Shown: in pieces, positions 25,227 through 34,281 of the stretch
Layout of the letters: every line of letters begins with the position of its first letter
Numbering within the stretch: position 1 is the first letter of the stretch
Assembly: GCF_015594925.2 (NCBI RefSeq)
Contig: NZ_CP087590.1
Coordinates: 2,108,001 to 2,172,000, forward strand
DNA length: 64,000 nt
Origin: Vibrio sp. VB16
GTDB taxonomy: Bacteria > Pseudomonadota > Gammaproteobacteria > Enterobacterales > Vibrionaceae
Direction: 5' to 3'
Made by a program: the position numbers and the translations under genes
The notes under the pieces: model-generated
The model's database searches: none
The model's input: only the letters and a program-made list of their open reading frames with translations
What the model was told of the DNA's origin: nothing

Positions 25227-26387
25227 ATGAACGAATGGATAAATGTTTCGTCAACTAAAAAGATGATGACTAACTTAATCACGGCAAAATCAACACGTAC
25301 TATCCCGCTGTGTTTTTTGTTTTCGGCCACCACTTACGCTCAAGAAGACGTAGAACAACAAGAGCTTACCCAACTCAGCGGTGTTTCACATTGGGGCACG
25401 AATGAGGCGGGTTCCGGCTCACTCGTGTATCCGCACCTTTTCGTTGGGGCAAAAACAGGGGTTCAGCTCTCCACATTGGAAGACACCAGCGAAGAAATAG
25501 CTTTCGGTGCCTTAGCAGGCATGCAGTATACCGAGCACTGGAGCTGGGATATTGGGTATCAATATCATGGTAATTCAGAAACGCCCATAAGATCGAACGA
25601 AATCAGCCTCTTTGATACCGCCATTCGTTACGATTGGTATGTCACTCAAGATGTAAGTGTTTACGGTAAACTTGGTGCTGCCTATTGGCGTATCAACGTC
25701 AATGAAGGATATAAAGGATCCGTCGATGAAAATGGCGTTTCTCCCTTGGCTGAAATTGGCCTTAATTATCGTTTAACACCCAATGTGTATTTAAATGCCG
25801 GTTATCAATACATAGATGAGGTTGGCGGCGACTGGTCTGGCCGCTATGACAGTAGAACATTGATGGCGGGAGTTTCTTACCACTTTAAAGGCCAGCCAAA
25901 GCCAGTTGCACAACCTGCGACACCGATTACTCCAGCCAGAATAACCGTAACGCCAAAGACAGAGATTGCACCAGACATCACACCCGCACTGGAACCTCAA
26001 ATCGTCACCACCCTCTTTGAAACCACCGTTTTGGCCAATGTCGCGTTTACCTTTAATAGCGATGAATTTACCGAGCACCCATCAATAACCTCCAAAATAG
26101 ACCAATTTGTTGATCTATTGAACCAACACACTCACGCGCAAGGGGTGATTGTTGGCCACACAGACTCCATAGGTACCGAACAATACAATAAGCTATTGTC
26201 TGAAAGACGGGCGCGGTCTGTACTGCGTGCAGTGGTACAAAAAGGGGCCGACGTAGATAGGTTGCGTATCGATGCAAGAGGAGAATCGCACCCCATAGCC
26301 ACCAATTCAAATGCCAGTGGTCGAGTAAAAAATCGCCGCGTTGAACTGATTATTCTGTCTTTCAGCTATGAAAAAGAAAAACAATAA
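25227..26387 (+). CDS. OmpA-family outer-membrane protein in the fimbrial operon
   Basis: 386 residues. I chose the ATG at 25227 with AAAGGGC upstream. The signal region contains STRTIPLCFLFSATTYAQ. The N-terminal eight-strand barrel (about 60-215) has FGALAGMQYTEHWSWDIGYQ and ends VSYHFKG. A Pro/Thr-rich linker is followed by the peptidoglycan-binding OmpA domain: FNSDEFTEHPS, GHTDSIGTEQYNKLLSERRA, RGESHPIATN and GRVKNRRVEL. An OmpA protein inside a chaperone-usher operon is uncommon; it might anchor or stabilise the assembly. Its 3' end is duplicated as a relic at about 29976. Confidence 0.9.
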   Translation: MNEWINVSSTKKMMTNLITAKSTRTIPLCFLFSATTYAQEDVEQQELTQLSGVSHWGTNEAGSGSLVYPHLFVGAKTGVQLSTLEDTSEEIAFGALAGMQYTEHWSWDIGYQYHGNSETPIRSNEISLFDTAIRYDWYVTQDVSVYGKLGAAYWRINVNEGYKGSVDENGVSPLAEIGLNYRLTPNVYLNAGYQYIDEVGGDWSGRYDSRTLMAGVSYHFKGQPKPVAQPATPITPARITVTPKTEIAPDITPALEPQIVTTLFETTVLANVAFTFNSDEFTEHPSITSKIDQFVDLLNQHTHAQGVIVGHTDSIGTEQYNKLLSERRARSVLRAVVQKGADVDRLRIDARGESHPIATNSNASGRVKNRRVELIILSFSYEKEKQ

Positions 26388-27634
26388 AATTGGCTTATCT
26401 CATCGGAACAAAAACCGTTCCGTTAAGGCACACGAATAAGCGCCTTTCTCGTTATTTTTCTTTATAAATTGAGTGTATTTACGGAGTTCCGATGTTATTT
26501 CCTCACCTAAAACTGATTATTTTTTTTGCTTTAATGAGCTTTCATTTTAACGCTTATTCTTGTTATTCCGTGGGTGGAGCCATCGACTTCTATTCGCTTA
26601 ACCCAATACTTAAAGACATTGATGGCGCATCTGTTGCCAGCAGTGAAGAGTTCCCAATTAGGCCGCCTGCGTGGAACTGGACCCCCCAAAGGACTAAAAC
26701 TGTGTCAGTAAAAGGTTGTGATTTTAAGTCTACGTTCATGTCTACCTTCACGCTTAGAGATAGTCTACCAGTTGCTGTGGGACGTATTAATTTGAATGAT
26801 GTTTTCCCGACTGAGTATGACAACATTGGTTATATGATCAGATCAAGAGTGTTGATTGATAGCAAGAGTTGGAAGCCTTTAGAAGAGGTTGAGTTTAGCA
26901 GTCAACGAGTAAATGTTCCTATTGGCTATGTGCCCGACGATTACCAATTCAAGAACGAAATATTTGAATTCGCAATAGAATTCGTGGTCACAGGCCCACT
27001 CCGAGTAGGAACCTATACACTACGACCACAAACCGTGGGGTCGCTAATAATAGTGGATGGCACCGAAATCACCGATACGCGCCGAGGTCGAGTGGACATC
27101 GGCTATGACGCTTTTACGTTCAATGTTACTGGTTCTACGTGTGATATAGAAGCAAGTAGTAAAATGCAAACCGTTCAGTTACCGTCGGTGGCATCAAATA
27201 GCTTTAAAGGCCTAGGAACCACCGCTGGTGAGACCTGGTTTACGATGGACTTAGATTGCCCCGAAAACATCAGCATTTATGCCTCGATGATAGACTCAAA
27301 TGCACCTTATGAGGCTAAAAACTTTCTCTCACTCGACGCCAGTTCCACGGCGGCAGGGGTTGGTATTCAGGTTCTTGCCAACAACGGAGACACACTAGTT
27401 CAATATGGCGGCGTAGACCAATGGCCTATCACCGGGTCGAACGGCCGCCCTAAAACCAAACATTCTATCCCGTTTATCGCTCGATATGTACAAACAGAAG
27501 CCAAGGTAACCCCCGGTAGCCTCAGTGCTCAATCCGTTATCTCATTTTTTTATGAATAAAAACCAATAACATACTAGAAAAAACAAGGGTAACTCATGCA
27601 AATGAAGATTAGATTGTCACATCTAAAATGGATA
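26285..27634. repeat. Segmental duplication, source copy
   Basis: From the last 100 bp of the OmpA gene, through the first adhesin gene, to the start of the second. The same arrangement recurs at 29976-31441, with an extra ~130-bp insertion there. Confidence 0.85.
26492..27559 (+). CDS. Fimbrial tip adhesin/minor subunit 1
   Basis: 355 residues with a signal peptide (to about AYS). The N-terminal half, which varies among paralogues (SLNPILKDIDGASVASSEEF), is probably the binding domain. The C-terminal pilin domain starts near FNVTGSTCDIEASSKMQTVQ, has a Cys pair with DLDCPENISIY, and ends in the donor strand QSVISFFYE. A two-domain plan with a terminal pilin domain is that of tip adhesins. 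Receptor unknown. AC-GGAG precedes the ATG by 5 bp. Confidence 0.85.
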   Translation: MLFPHLKLIIFFALMSFHFNAYSCYSVGGAIDFYSLNPILKDIDGASVASSEEFPIRPPAWNWTPQRTKTVSVKGCDFKSTFMSTFTLRDSLPVAVGRINLNDVFPTEYDNIGYMIRSRVLIDSKSWKPLEEVEFSSQRVNVPIGYVPDDYQFKNEIFEFAIEFVVTGPLRVGTYTLRPQTVGSLIIVDGTEITDTRRGRVDIGYDAFTFNVTGSTCDIEASSKMQTVQLPSVASNSFKGLGTTAGETWFTMDLDCPENISIYASMIDSNAPYEAKNFLSLDASSTAAGVGIQVLANNGDTLVQYGGVDQWPITGSNGRPKTKHSIPFIARYVQTEAKVTPGSLSAQSVISFFYE

Positions 27635-28669
27635 CTAAGCCTTGGGGCTATGGCCGTTCACTGTAATACTTATGCTACTACTACTTCGTGTGTACCCGTT
27701 CCATCGTCTATGACTATGGCACCTATTTCTCTCGCTGATATTTCAGTCAAAGATATTAATTCAGCAATTGACGGCAGGGCATGGGGGTGGATGGGTAAGA
27801 GGACATTTTCGATGGGCGTGAAACTTTGTATATATCAAAACAAAAAGATGACGGTCTTTTCCAATCGCGTAAAAGGAACCCCAAAAAGAGTGAGTAGGAT
27901 TAATCTCAATAACGTTTATCCTACTAACAATGAGAATATTGGCTACATGATAAGATCACAAGGACCATTAAGTGAAGGACGTTGGGAGATATTTGAAAAC
28001 AACCCGAAACTCTACGAGCGATATATGAATTACGACCCCAACAATAAATTCCACACTGGTCCGGTTGCAGATTTTACGGTAATGATTGAATTCGTCGCCC
28101 TAAAGTCTTTGAGCCCTGGAACCTACACTATAACACAGCAAACGGTGGGCAAGATATTCACTGTCGATGGCTACAAAGTCGGTGATCCACACAGGGGACA
28201 AATGAGAATTCTCTCCCCCGGATTTACATTCAATGTCATTAGCTCCACTTGCGATATAGAAGCCAATAGCAAAGTGCAAACCGTTAAGTTACCCATGGTG
28301 ACGTCAAATAACTTTAAAGGCCCCGGAACCACCACTGGCGAGACTAGGTTTACCATGGACTTAGATTGCCCACAAAACATCAGCATTTCTGCCTCGATGA
28401 TAGACTCAAATTCACTCAATAATACTAACGACTTTCTCTCACTCGACACCAGTTCCACGGCGGCAGGGGTTGGTATTCAGATTCTTGCCAACAACAGCGA
28501 CAAACCAGTTCAATATGGCGCAGACCAAAAATGGTATATCACTGGGACGAGCAGCAGCCCTGAAACCAAATATTCTATCCCGTTTATCGCTCGATATGTA
28601 CAAACGAAAGCCAAGGTAACCCCCGGTAGCCTCAGTGCTCAATCCGTCATCTCATTTTATTATGAATAA
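27596..28669 (+). CDS. Fimbrial tip adhesin/minor subunit 2
   Basis: 357 residues, paralogue of the 26492 gene. The N-terminal half is quite different (SCVPVPSSMTMAPISLADIS), while the pilin domain (FNVISSTCDIEANSKVQTVK, DLDCPQNISIS) and the tail SVISFYYE are shared. So receptor domains diverged while the assembly domain was kept. AAGGGTAA before the ATG; a second ATG two codons on is possible. Last plus-strand gene before an opposing gene. Confidence 0.85.
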   Translation: MQMKIRLSHLKWILSLGAMAVHCNTYATTTSCVPVPSSMTMAPISLADISVKDINSAIDGRAWGWMGKRTFSMGVKLCIYQNKKMTVFSNRVKGTPKRVSRINLNNVYPTNNENIGYMIRSQGPLSEGRWEIFENNPKLYERYMNYDPNNKFHTGPVADFTVMIEFVALKSLSPGTYTITQQTVGKIFTVDGYKVGDPHRGQMRILSPGFTFNVISSTCDIEANSKVQTVKLPMVTSNNFKGPGTTTGETRFTMDLDCPQNISISASMIDSNSLNNTNDFLSLDTSSTAAGVGIQILANNSDKPVQYGADQKWYITGTSSSPETKYSIPFIARYVQTKAKVTPGSLSAQSVISFYYE

Positions 28670-28746
28670 AAGTCCGTAGCCAGTGCAACGCTAACTAACA
28701 TAGGATGCCTACGATTGCTAACGGATACGACACGCTCGTTGATATA

Positions 28747-28806
28747 CTAGGCATCACTAGGCATCACTAGGCATCACTAGGCATCACTAGGCATCACTAG
28801 GCATTG
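28747..28806. repeat. Tandem repeat, 10-bp unit, about six copies
   Basis: Unit CTAGGCATCA; five perfect copies and a partial sixth. Located between the second adhesin gene and a convergent gene. Not coding. It is too short-spaced for a CRISPR. Confidence 0.95.
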
Positions 28807-28929
28807 TTGTGTTATTTAGTATCAACGCGCAATCTGTTATAACGTTTTCGTATCCATAATGCTTGTACACTCTCATGGAGGTACAAACCAACCGCAGTTA
28901 CAGGTGGTATCACCTGTTTATGGTACATA

Positions 28930-29547
28930 CTAGCGCATTGGATGGCGTCGTACCCAACCGGTACAGGCACATTTAGCTTTTAGCCTTTTGAGTGCCGCCT
29001 GAGCTTTTTCCTTAGCCAGAGTTGAGGATAATGCATAATAAACACTCCCTACCTTAACGACGGAAACCTCGTCCGTTGTGCATGGAATATCCTCTAGGTT
29101 TGGCGATGTTTTTCCAGCGTAAAACTGTATGACGTAGTTATTTTCAGGCACATCACTTGCAGCTTGAACGGTTTTCTCGTTTTGCCGAGTCGAGTCTTCA
29201 AAAAATTCGCTATTCACTTTGTCGCAATTAGTTTTATTCGCTTGAAAATCAACCTCAACCCCCTCCCCTACTATTCGTACTTCTTGCCCAGGGCTCCGCT
29301 TACACTCGTTGTAAAAAGCCAACATTGAGAAATGCAGAATATTGCACTCTTTATTTACCTTAAACGTGGTTAAATCTTGAGCTTGAGTTGTGTTTACTTG
29401 GCAACTTCTTGTATCCAATACATGCCCACCATCACTACTCAACATAACCAATAGTTGTTCAAAGCTGACCTGAGTATTGTCGGCCAACACTGGACAAGAA
29501 ACGACAAAACAGGTTGTCATGAGTCCAAACCAAATTGGGATTCTCAA
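28930..29547 (-). CDS. Exported protein with SPOR-like C-terminus
   Basis: 205 residues; signal peptide MRIPIWFGLMTTCFVVSCPV up to LA. The middle has four or five Cys residues (SCQVNTT, ECNILHF, ECKRSPGQEV, NCDKVN) typical of a periplasmic disulphide domain. The C-terminus NYVIQFYAGKT then VYYALSSTLAKEKAQAALKR resembles a SPOR domain, which binds denuded peptidoglycan. It lies opposite to the adhesin genes inside the fimbrial cluster. Whether it works with them is unknown. Confidence 0.6.
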   Translation of the reverse strand: MRIPIWFGLMTTCFVVSCPVLADNTQVSFEQLLVMLSSDGGHVLDTRSCQVNTTQAQDLTTFKVNKECNILHFSMLAFYNECKRSPGQEVRIVGEGVEVDFQANKTNCDKVNSEFFEDSTRQNEKTVQAASDVPENNYVIQFYAGKTSPNLEDIPCTTDEVSVVKVGSVYYALSSTLAKEKAQAALKRLKAKCACTGWVRRHPMR

Positions 29548-29640
29548 TTCATATCTCCTGACCGTTATCTGGAAACCCTTATTATGCCTGAAAACATGAT
29601 ATTCACATTAGCATTGCTAACCTAAAAATATAATGAAAAT

Positions 29641-29761
29641 GTAATGGGGACACACACCTAAAAAAATGTAATGGGGACACACACCATAAAAAACAGAATA
29701 AACAAATTCCCAAATGTAATGGGGACACACACCATTAAAAACAGAATAAACAAATTCCCCA
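29641..29761. repeat. Triplicated GGGGACACACACC motif
   Basis: GGGGACACACACC occurs at 29646, 29673 and 29721, the last two followed by a shared segment with AACAGAATAAACAAATTCCC. A single copy of the same segment occurs at 52221. Looks like repeated insertion ends or slippage. Confidence 0.8.
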
Positions 29762-29769
29762 ACGTCAAA

Positions 29770-29905
29770 ATGTGATTAAGCAGCCATACAGACCAATCTG
29801 AACGAGGTATAGAGATATCAATACAGTGAATAGCGCTAAATGCTTTGATACGAGTTTCTATCTACCTTCTTCTATGTTCATCGCTTTTAGTCGAGAATTT
29901 ATCAT
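29770..29905 (-). pseudogene. LysR C-terminal relic, copy 1
   Basis: 136 bp nearly identical to 52430-52565. On the minus strand it includes IDISIPRSDWS, a fragment of a LysR effector domain, cut off where the repeat motif begins. Confidence 0.6.
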
Positions 29906-30154
29906 TCTTTATTAGCAAAACAAAATAAGCTATTGAAAACCTATGTTATTTTTCATAAGACGCCTGTCCTATACAATCGCACCCCATAAACCACCAATAC
30001 AAATACCAGTGGTAGAGTAAAAAATCACCACGTCGAACGGATTATTCTGTCTTTCAACTATGAATAAAAAGAAAAACAATAAAATTGGCTTATCTCACCG
30101 GAACAAAAACCGTTCCGTTAAGGCACACGAACAAGCGCCTATCTCGTGATATAA

Positions 30155-30238
30155 ATGAAAACGCTAACGAAATTGGGTACTGGCTTCGTCAGATATTTCG
30201 TATTTTCAATAACAATGATAATCGTCGCGATAAAATAA
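30155..30238 (+). CDS. Possible 27-residue hydrophobic peptide
   Basis: MKTLTKLGTGFVRYFVFSIT plus MIIVAIK, a single membrane helix. It lies inside a ~130-bp segment present only in the second duplication copy. No clear ribosome binding site; may be chance. Confidence 0.25.
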   Translation: MKTLTKLGTGFVRYFVFSITMIIVAIK

Positions 30239-30311
30239 GTGCCTTTCAATATTTTAAACCAGCCATTCTCGTTATTTTCTTTTATAAATTGAGTGCATTT
30301 ACGGAGTTCCG

Positions 30312-31364
30312 ATGTTATTCCCTCACCTAAAACTGTTTGTTTTTTTTGCTTTAATGAGCTTTCATTTTAACGCTTATTCTTGTTATGGCGTAGGCGGAAC
30401 CATCGGTTCCCATTCGATTAACCCAATACTTGAAAGCATTGATGGCGCAGGTGTTACCAGCATTGCTACCTTCCCAATTAGGCAACCTGCGTGGAACTGG
30501 ACCCCAGAAGGGAATAAAGCTGTGTCAATGAATGAGTGCTGGTTTGAAACGACGAACATGACTTCCTTCACGCTTAGAGATAGTCTACCAGTTGCTGTGG
30601 GACGTATTAATTTGAATGATATTTACCCAACTGAGTATGCCAACATTGGTTATATGATCAGATCAAGAGTGGTGGGTGGCGAACTATGGGGTTGGAGGCC
30701 TTTCGAAGATGAACGAATTCGCAAACAACAAACTGTTACTAGAGGCCATGTGACCAGTAGTGAACAATTTCAATTCGCAATAGAATTCGTGATCACAGGC
30801 CCACTCCGAGTGGGAACCTATACACTACGACCACAAACCGTAGGGTCGCTAATAATAGTGGATGGCACCGAAATCACCGATACGCGCCGAGGTCGAGTGG
30901 ACATCGGCTATGACGCTTTTACGTTCAATGTTACTGGTTCTACTTGTGATATAGAAGCAAGTAGTAGAATGCAAACCGTTCAGTTACCGACGGTGGCGTC
31001 AAATAGCTTTAAAGGCGCAGGAACCACCGCCGGCGATACCTGGTTTACGATGGACTTAGATTGTCCCGAAAAAATCAGCATTTATGCCTCGATGATAGAC
31101 TCAAATACACCTTATGATACCAAAAGCTTTCTCTCACTCGACGCTAGTTCCACGGCGGCAGGGGTTGGTATTCAGATTCTTGCCAACAACGGTGACACAC
31201 CAGTTCAATATGGCGGCGTAGACCAATGGTATATCACCGGGTCGAACAGCCACCCTGAAACCAAATATTCTATCCCGTTTATCGCTCGATATGTACAAAC
31301 GGAAGCCAAGGTAACCCCCGGTAGCCTTAGTGCTCAATCCGTCATCTCATTTTTTTATGAATAA
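30312..31364 (+). CDS. Fimbrial tip adhesin/minor subunit 3 (duplicate of subunit 1)
   Basis: 350 residues. Signal peptide, start site and C-terminal pilin domain are almost the same as in the 26492 gene (CDIEASSRMQTVQLPTVASN; tail SVISFFYE). The differences cluster in the N-terminal half: the segment around RSRVVGGELWGWRPFEDERI is replaced and several surface positions differ. This fits duplication followed by divergence of the receptor-binding face. There is no fimbrial promoter close by, other than the duplicated upstream DNA, so its expression is uncertain. Confidence 0.85.
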   Translation: MLFPHLKLFVFFALMSFHFNAYSCYGVGGTIGSHSINPILESIDGAGVTSIATFPIRQPAWNWTPEGNKAVSMNECWFETTNMTSFTLRDSLPVAVGRINLNDIYPTEYANIGYMIRSRVVGGELWGWRPFEDERIRKQQTVTRGHVTSSEQFQFAIEFVITGPLRVGTYTLRPQTVGSLIIVDGTEITDTRRGRVDIGYDAFTFNVTGSTCDIEASSRMQTVQLPTVASNSFKGAGTTAGDTWFTMDLDCPEKISIYASMIDSNTPYDTKSFLSLDASSTAAGVGIQILANNGDTPVQYGGVDQWYITGSNSHPETKYSIPFIARYVQTEAKVTPGSLSAQSVISFFYE

Positions 31365-31487
31365 AGACCAATAACACACTAGGTAGAGTAGAAGTAACTC
31401 ATACGAATGAAGATTAGGTTGTCACACCTCAAATGGATATTGAATGATTAAAAGAGAATCGTTTGGCTTTTTGTAGACACTTAATAA

Positions 31488-32759
31488 CTACAAAATGAGA
31501 CGTAATCTTACTCCAGCAACCCATGTATTATCTTCATTCGAAAAAGCAGGGTCGTTAATATATTGAAGATGAGGGGTAAACTCAGTAAATTCGTTTAACG
31601 TAATCTTGTAATAAATTTCTGATGAAAATTGTGAATTGCTGGTATCGACAACGTTATTCATTTCTTTCATTACGTTTGAAAAATCGTTGTTTACTTCGCT
31701 CCAATTTATAGCAAAACCAAGATTATCCTTTTCTCCACCAAGGCCAAAATACCCGATACCTGTTGTAATTGATCTTTCGTAAAGCGCCACGTCACCTTCA
31801 GAAAACCCGCCTCGAATAAATGGCATGATTTGTGGTGTCGCCATAAAGCTAGCGGAGAAGTTAACGCCTTGGCCACTCTCACCGTTGACTAAGCTATGTT
31901 GAGTCCCTTCGTCTAAATGCCAAAACGTGATATGGATATTGTCCGTATAAATTTGATCTTTTGACGTTGTCCAACCAAGCTCAAATGATGTAAATAATTT
32001 ATGATCATTAAATAGAGTATCGAAACCATCAGCTGGATCATCGGATTGACCTTGTCCATCTGCAAGACCAGCTATGGTGTAGATATTATCGGTTATCATA
32101 TGACCAGCAGCTAAGCCTAAAATACCATCGTCGGGTAAACCTATCGCACCCGCACCAGTACTGAACGCTAAATTGGTAAATCCGTTCCAAGGGCTGGCTA
32201 AGGCGTATACATCAACATAATCCGTTGTATCTAAATACCCAATCATGAAGGAAGTATTACCATTATTTAATTTTTGCTTCCAATACAAGTTGGTTAAGCG
32301 AGCGCCTTGATCACTATAAGTTGGGCCTATCATGCCTCCATAACCAATGCCGTTCCCTTTACCAGTAAAATTACCCTGAAAGGAGAGCTCTTTTGGGGAC
32401 ATATCTGAGTAGGCGTGCCTATGTTCCACCTTCCAAACAATACCGCCAACATCACTGGGCTCTAAACCTGTCAAGTTCCAAGCGCCATAAAATCGAGCGA
32501 CACCAGATGAAGCGGTGTTTACTCCACCAATAACAGGGTCGGTTGCGTTGAGTGCGAGTAGCTGATAATCAAGACCAAATGATAAGCTGTGCTCTTGCAA
32601 AAGGTTTTCACGCCAACTCCTTTTGATTCGAGTATTTTCCGATATGGTATTGTCTACAGAGTCTGGGCTTGTGAAATTTGCATTCGCCATTATTGAAAAA
32701 GAGCAAAACGCAGCGATGGTACCTAAACCTAATGAAAAAGAGGGATATCTTGTCTTCAC
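31488..32759 (-). CDS. OprB-like carbohydrate-selective porin
   Basis: About 423 residues. I chose the GTG at 32759, because AAGGAG is 6 bp upstream and the signal peptide (YPSFSLGLGTIAAFCSFSIM up to ANA) then starts normally; an ATG 18 codons earlier has no site. The mature protein has alternating barrel strands (HSLSFGLDYQLLALNA, GIVWKVEHRHAYSD, FMIGYLDTTDYVD) and ends VAGVRLRLIL with a terminal hydrophobic strand for outer-membrane insertion. OprB relatives pass sugars. It sits downstream of a dipeptidase gene, with a hairpin between. Confidence 0.75.
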   Translation of the reverse strand: MKTRYPSFSLGLGTIAAFCSFSIMANANFTSPDSVDNTISENTRIKRSWRENLLQEHSLSFGLDYQLLALNATDPVIGGVNTASSGVARFYGAWNLTGLEPSDVGGIVWKVEHRHAYSDMSPKELSFQGNFTGKGNGIGYGGMIGPTYSDQGARLTNLYWKQKLNNGNTSFMIGYLDTTDYVDVYALASPWNGFTNLAFSTGAGAIGLPDDGILGLAAGHMITDNIYTIAGLADGQGQSDDPADGFDTLFNDHKLFTSFELGWTTSKDQIYTDNIHITFWHLDEGTQHSLVNGESGQGVNFSASFMATPQIMPFIRGGFSEGDVALYERSITTGIGYFGLGGEKDNLGFAINWSEVNNDFSNVMKEMNNVVDTSNSQFSSEIYYKITLNEFTEFTPHLQYINDPAFSNEDNTWVAGVRLRLIL

Positions 32760-32844
32760 ATCATGCTCCTTGATGCTATTTCTATGTGTTTTGCTTTCTA
32801 TAAATAGGGTCATAGTTTTTCAGTTGCTTTCTAAACCAGCTCAC

Positions 32845-32876
32845 GATAGAAAGAGCCGATGCTTTTACATCGGCTC
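32845..32876 (-). terminator. Hairpin between dipeptidase and porin genes
   Basis: GAGCCGATG / CATCGGCTC perfect 9-bp stem followed (minus strand) by TTTCT. A partial terminator within the gene pair. Confidence 0.65.
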
Positions 32877-32900
32877 CTAATTCAGGTTCAGAATTCAAAC

Positions 32901-34148
32901 TTATTTAGACATGTAACGCTGGCGTAGATCGTTACGTAATTTAACGCGGGCTTCTAAATCTTCAAAATGCTGCTCTGTGGAAACACCTTCCCACATTAGT
33001 TGATAAACTCTCATCTTATTGCCACCATAGATCTTAGCCAGATCTTGATTGGTATAACCACGCTTCCAAAGTTCATCGGTAATTGCGGGTAAGATTCTAG
33101 CCAACATGCCAGAGTCTGTTGAACCCTTATTAAACGCATTCACCATATAGCCATCATCGGCATAGGTGGATGCGTTCGCTTTTGCAAAACCAACTATGTT
33201 TTCTGTTGTAAACAAATCATCAGATGCAATACCAACGTGATCAACCCCTACCAGTTTCACATAATAATCAACCATGTCTGCGGCTTGTTGAGGCGAAATA
33301 TCTTCTGGCCAAACTCCATCCATCATCCATTCAGTAAACGTAGGAGAAATAAACCCACCACTCTTGGCTGCACGGAGTGCATCTGCATCACTGATATTTC
33401 GGTAACACCCTTTCGGTGTTGCTTCTTTTCCATTTTCATATAAACCAGCAGGAAGGGAATGAGTATAAACAAAAGGAACATTTGGATAGTTTTCTTCCAT
33501 GTATGTCATTGCATCATTAGCCGTTTTACTTCCTGTGTGACTTAGGTCTAGAAGAATGCCATATTTTACCAGTTCATCTATGACTTGTTTCCCCCAAGCG
33601 GTTAAGCCGTCATCTTTTCCTTTCCATCCAACCAAAGCTCCTGAGCCAGTACGGAATCGGTCGTTGTAGGCTAGAATCATACTTGCCATGCCCATCTCTT
33701 TTAAGATGGCCATCCTACCTAAATCCTGTTCAAGAATAGTGGCAGTTTGGCTATTCCAAATAACCGCTGTTTTACCTTGAATATGTGCAGATTCGATATC
33801 ACGAATGCTTCTAACAAATGTATATTTGTCAGGTTGTTGCGCCATCGCTTCTCGGTACTTCTGATGTTGAAATAGTAAGTCATCGAAATTCATAGAAGCG
33901 GCAGTTAGAGTCATGTCATGCCCAGTGATTCCTGCCTGACGAGACTCTTCAAAATAGTCGAGTAATTGCTTATCCTCTGTCCATCCTGCCCCATATGGGC
34001 TAGCTAAAAACCCAAGAACTACCGAGTCTTTCACAAATTGTTCTGCCTTTGGAGACGCTGGCCACTTTTTACTTTCTAAACTAGCATGTGAGGAAAAGGC
34101 CACCATTAGACCTAACGTTGTTGCTCCAAATAACTTAGCTAACTTCAT
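32901..34148 (-). CDS. Exported membrane-dipeptidase family (M19) hydrolase
   Basis: 415 residues with signal peptide MKLAKLFGATTLGLMVAFSS up to HA. The M19 TIM barrel has a variant of the first metal motif (GITGHDMT in place of DGHND), then LLDLSHTG with metal His, VPFVYTHS and the late VGIASDDL. M19 enzymes cleave dipeptides, including D-amino-acid forms and some beta-lactams. It pairs with the porin gene downstream and an AraC gene upstream, suggesting periplasmic breakdown of an imported small peptide-like compound. AAGGAGTG precedes the ATG. Confidence 0.85.
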   Translation of the reverse strand: MKLAKLFGATTLGLMVAFSSHASLESKKWPASPKAEQFVKDSVVLGFLASPYGAGWTEDKQLLDYFEESRQAGITGHDMTLTAASMNFDDLLFQHQKYREAMAQQPDKYTFVRSIRDIESAHIQGKTAVIWNSQTATILEQDLGRMAILKEMGMASMILAYNDRFRTGSGALVGWKGKDDGLTAWGKQVIDELVKYGILLDLSHTGSKTANDAMTYMEENYPNVPFVYTHSLPAGLYENGKEATPKGCYRNISDADALRAAKSGGFISPTFTEWMMDGVWPEDISPQQAADMVDYYVKLVGVDHVGIASDDLFTTENIVGFAKANASTYADDGYMVNAFNKGSTDSGMLARILPAITDELWKRGYTNQDLAKIYGGNKMRVYQLMWEGVSTEQHFEDLEARVKLRNDLRQRYMSK

Positions 34149-34281
34149 TCTTGCACTCCTTGCATTGGCATTTCCAGCTTACGGATATTTGATGTATCCC
34201 TTTAATTAAACAACAAATTAACAATTTAGCCGTGTTAATTACCAGTGGTGGCGCAAAATGCACATCGAAGACGAAGTTAGG

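Larger units (their letters stand above)
29976..31441. repeat. Segmental duplication, second copy
   Basis: Starts with a degenerate copy of the OmpA gene's 3' end (stop codons present), continues through the third adhesin gene, and ends in a decayed start of an adhesin-2 copy at about 31441. Confidence 0.85.

Noticed and set aside
28747..28806. CRISPR array
   Set aside because: The unit is only 10 bp with no spacers; it is a simple tandem repeat.
31488..32759. Part of the fimbrial cluster
   Set aside because: It is on the opposite strand and reads with the dipeptidase gene; no pilin or usher features.
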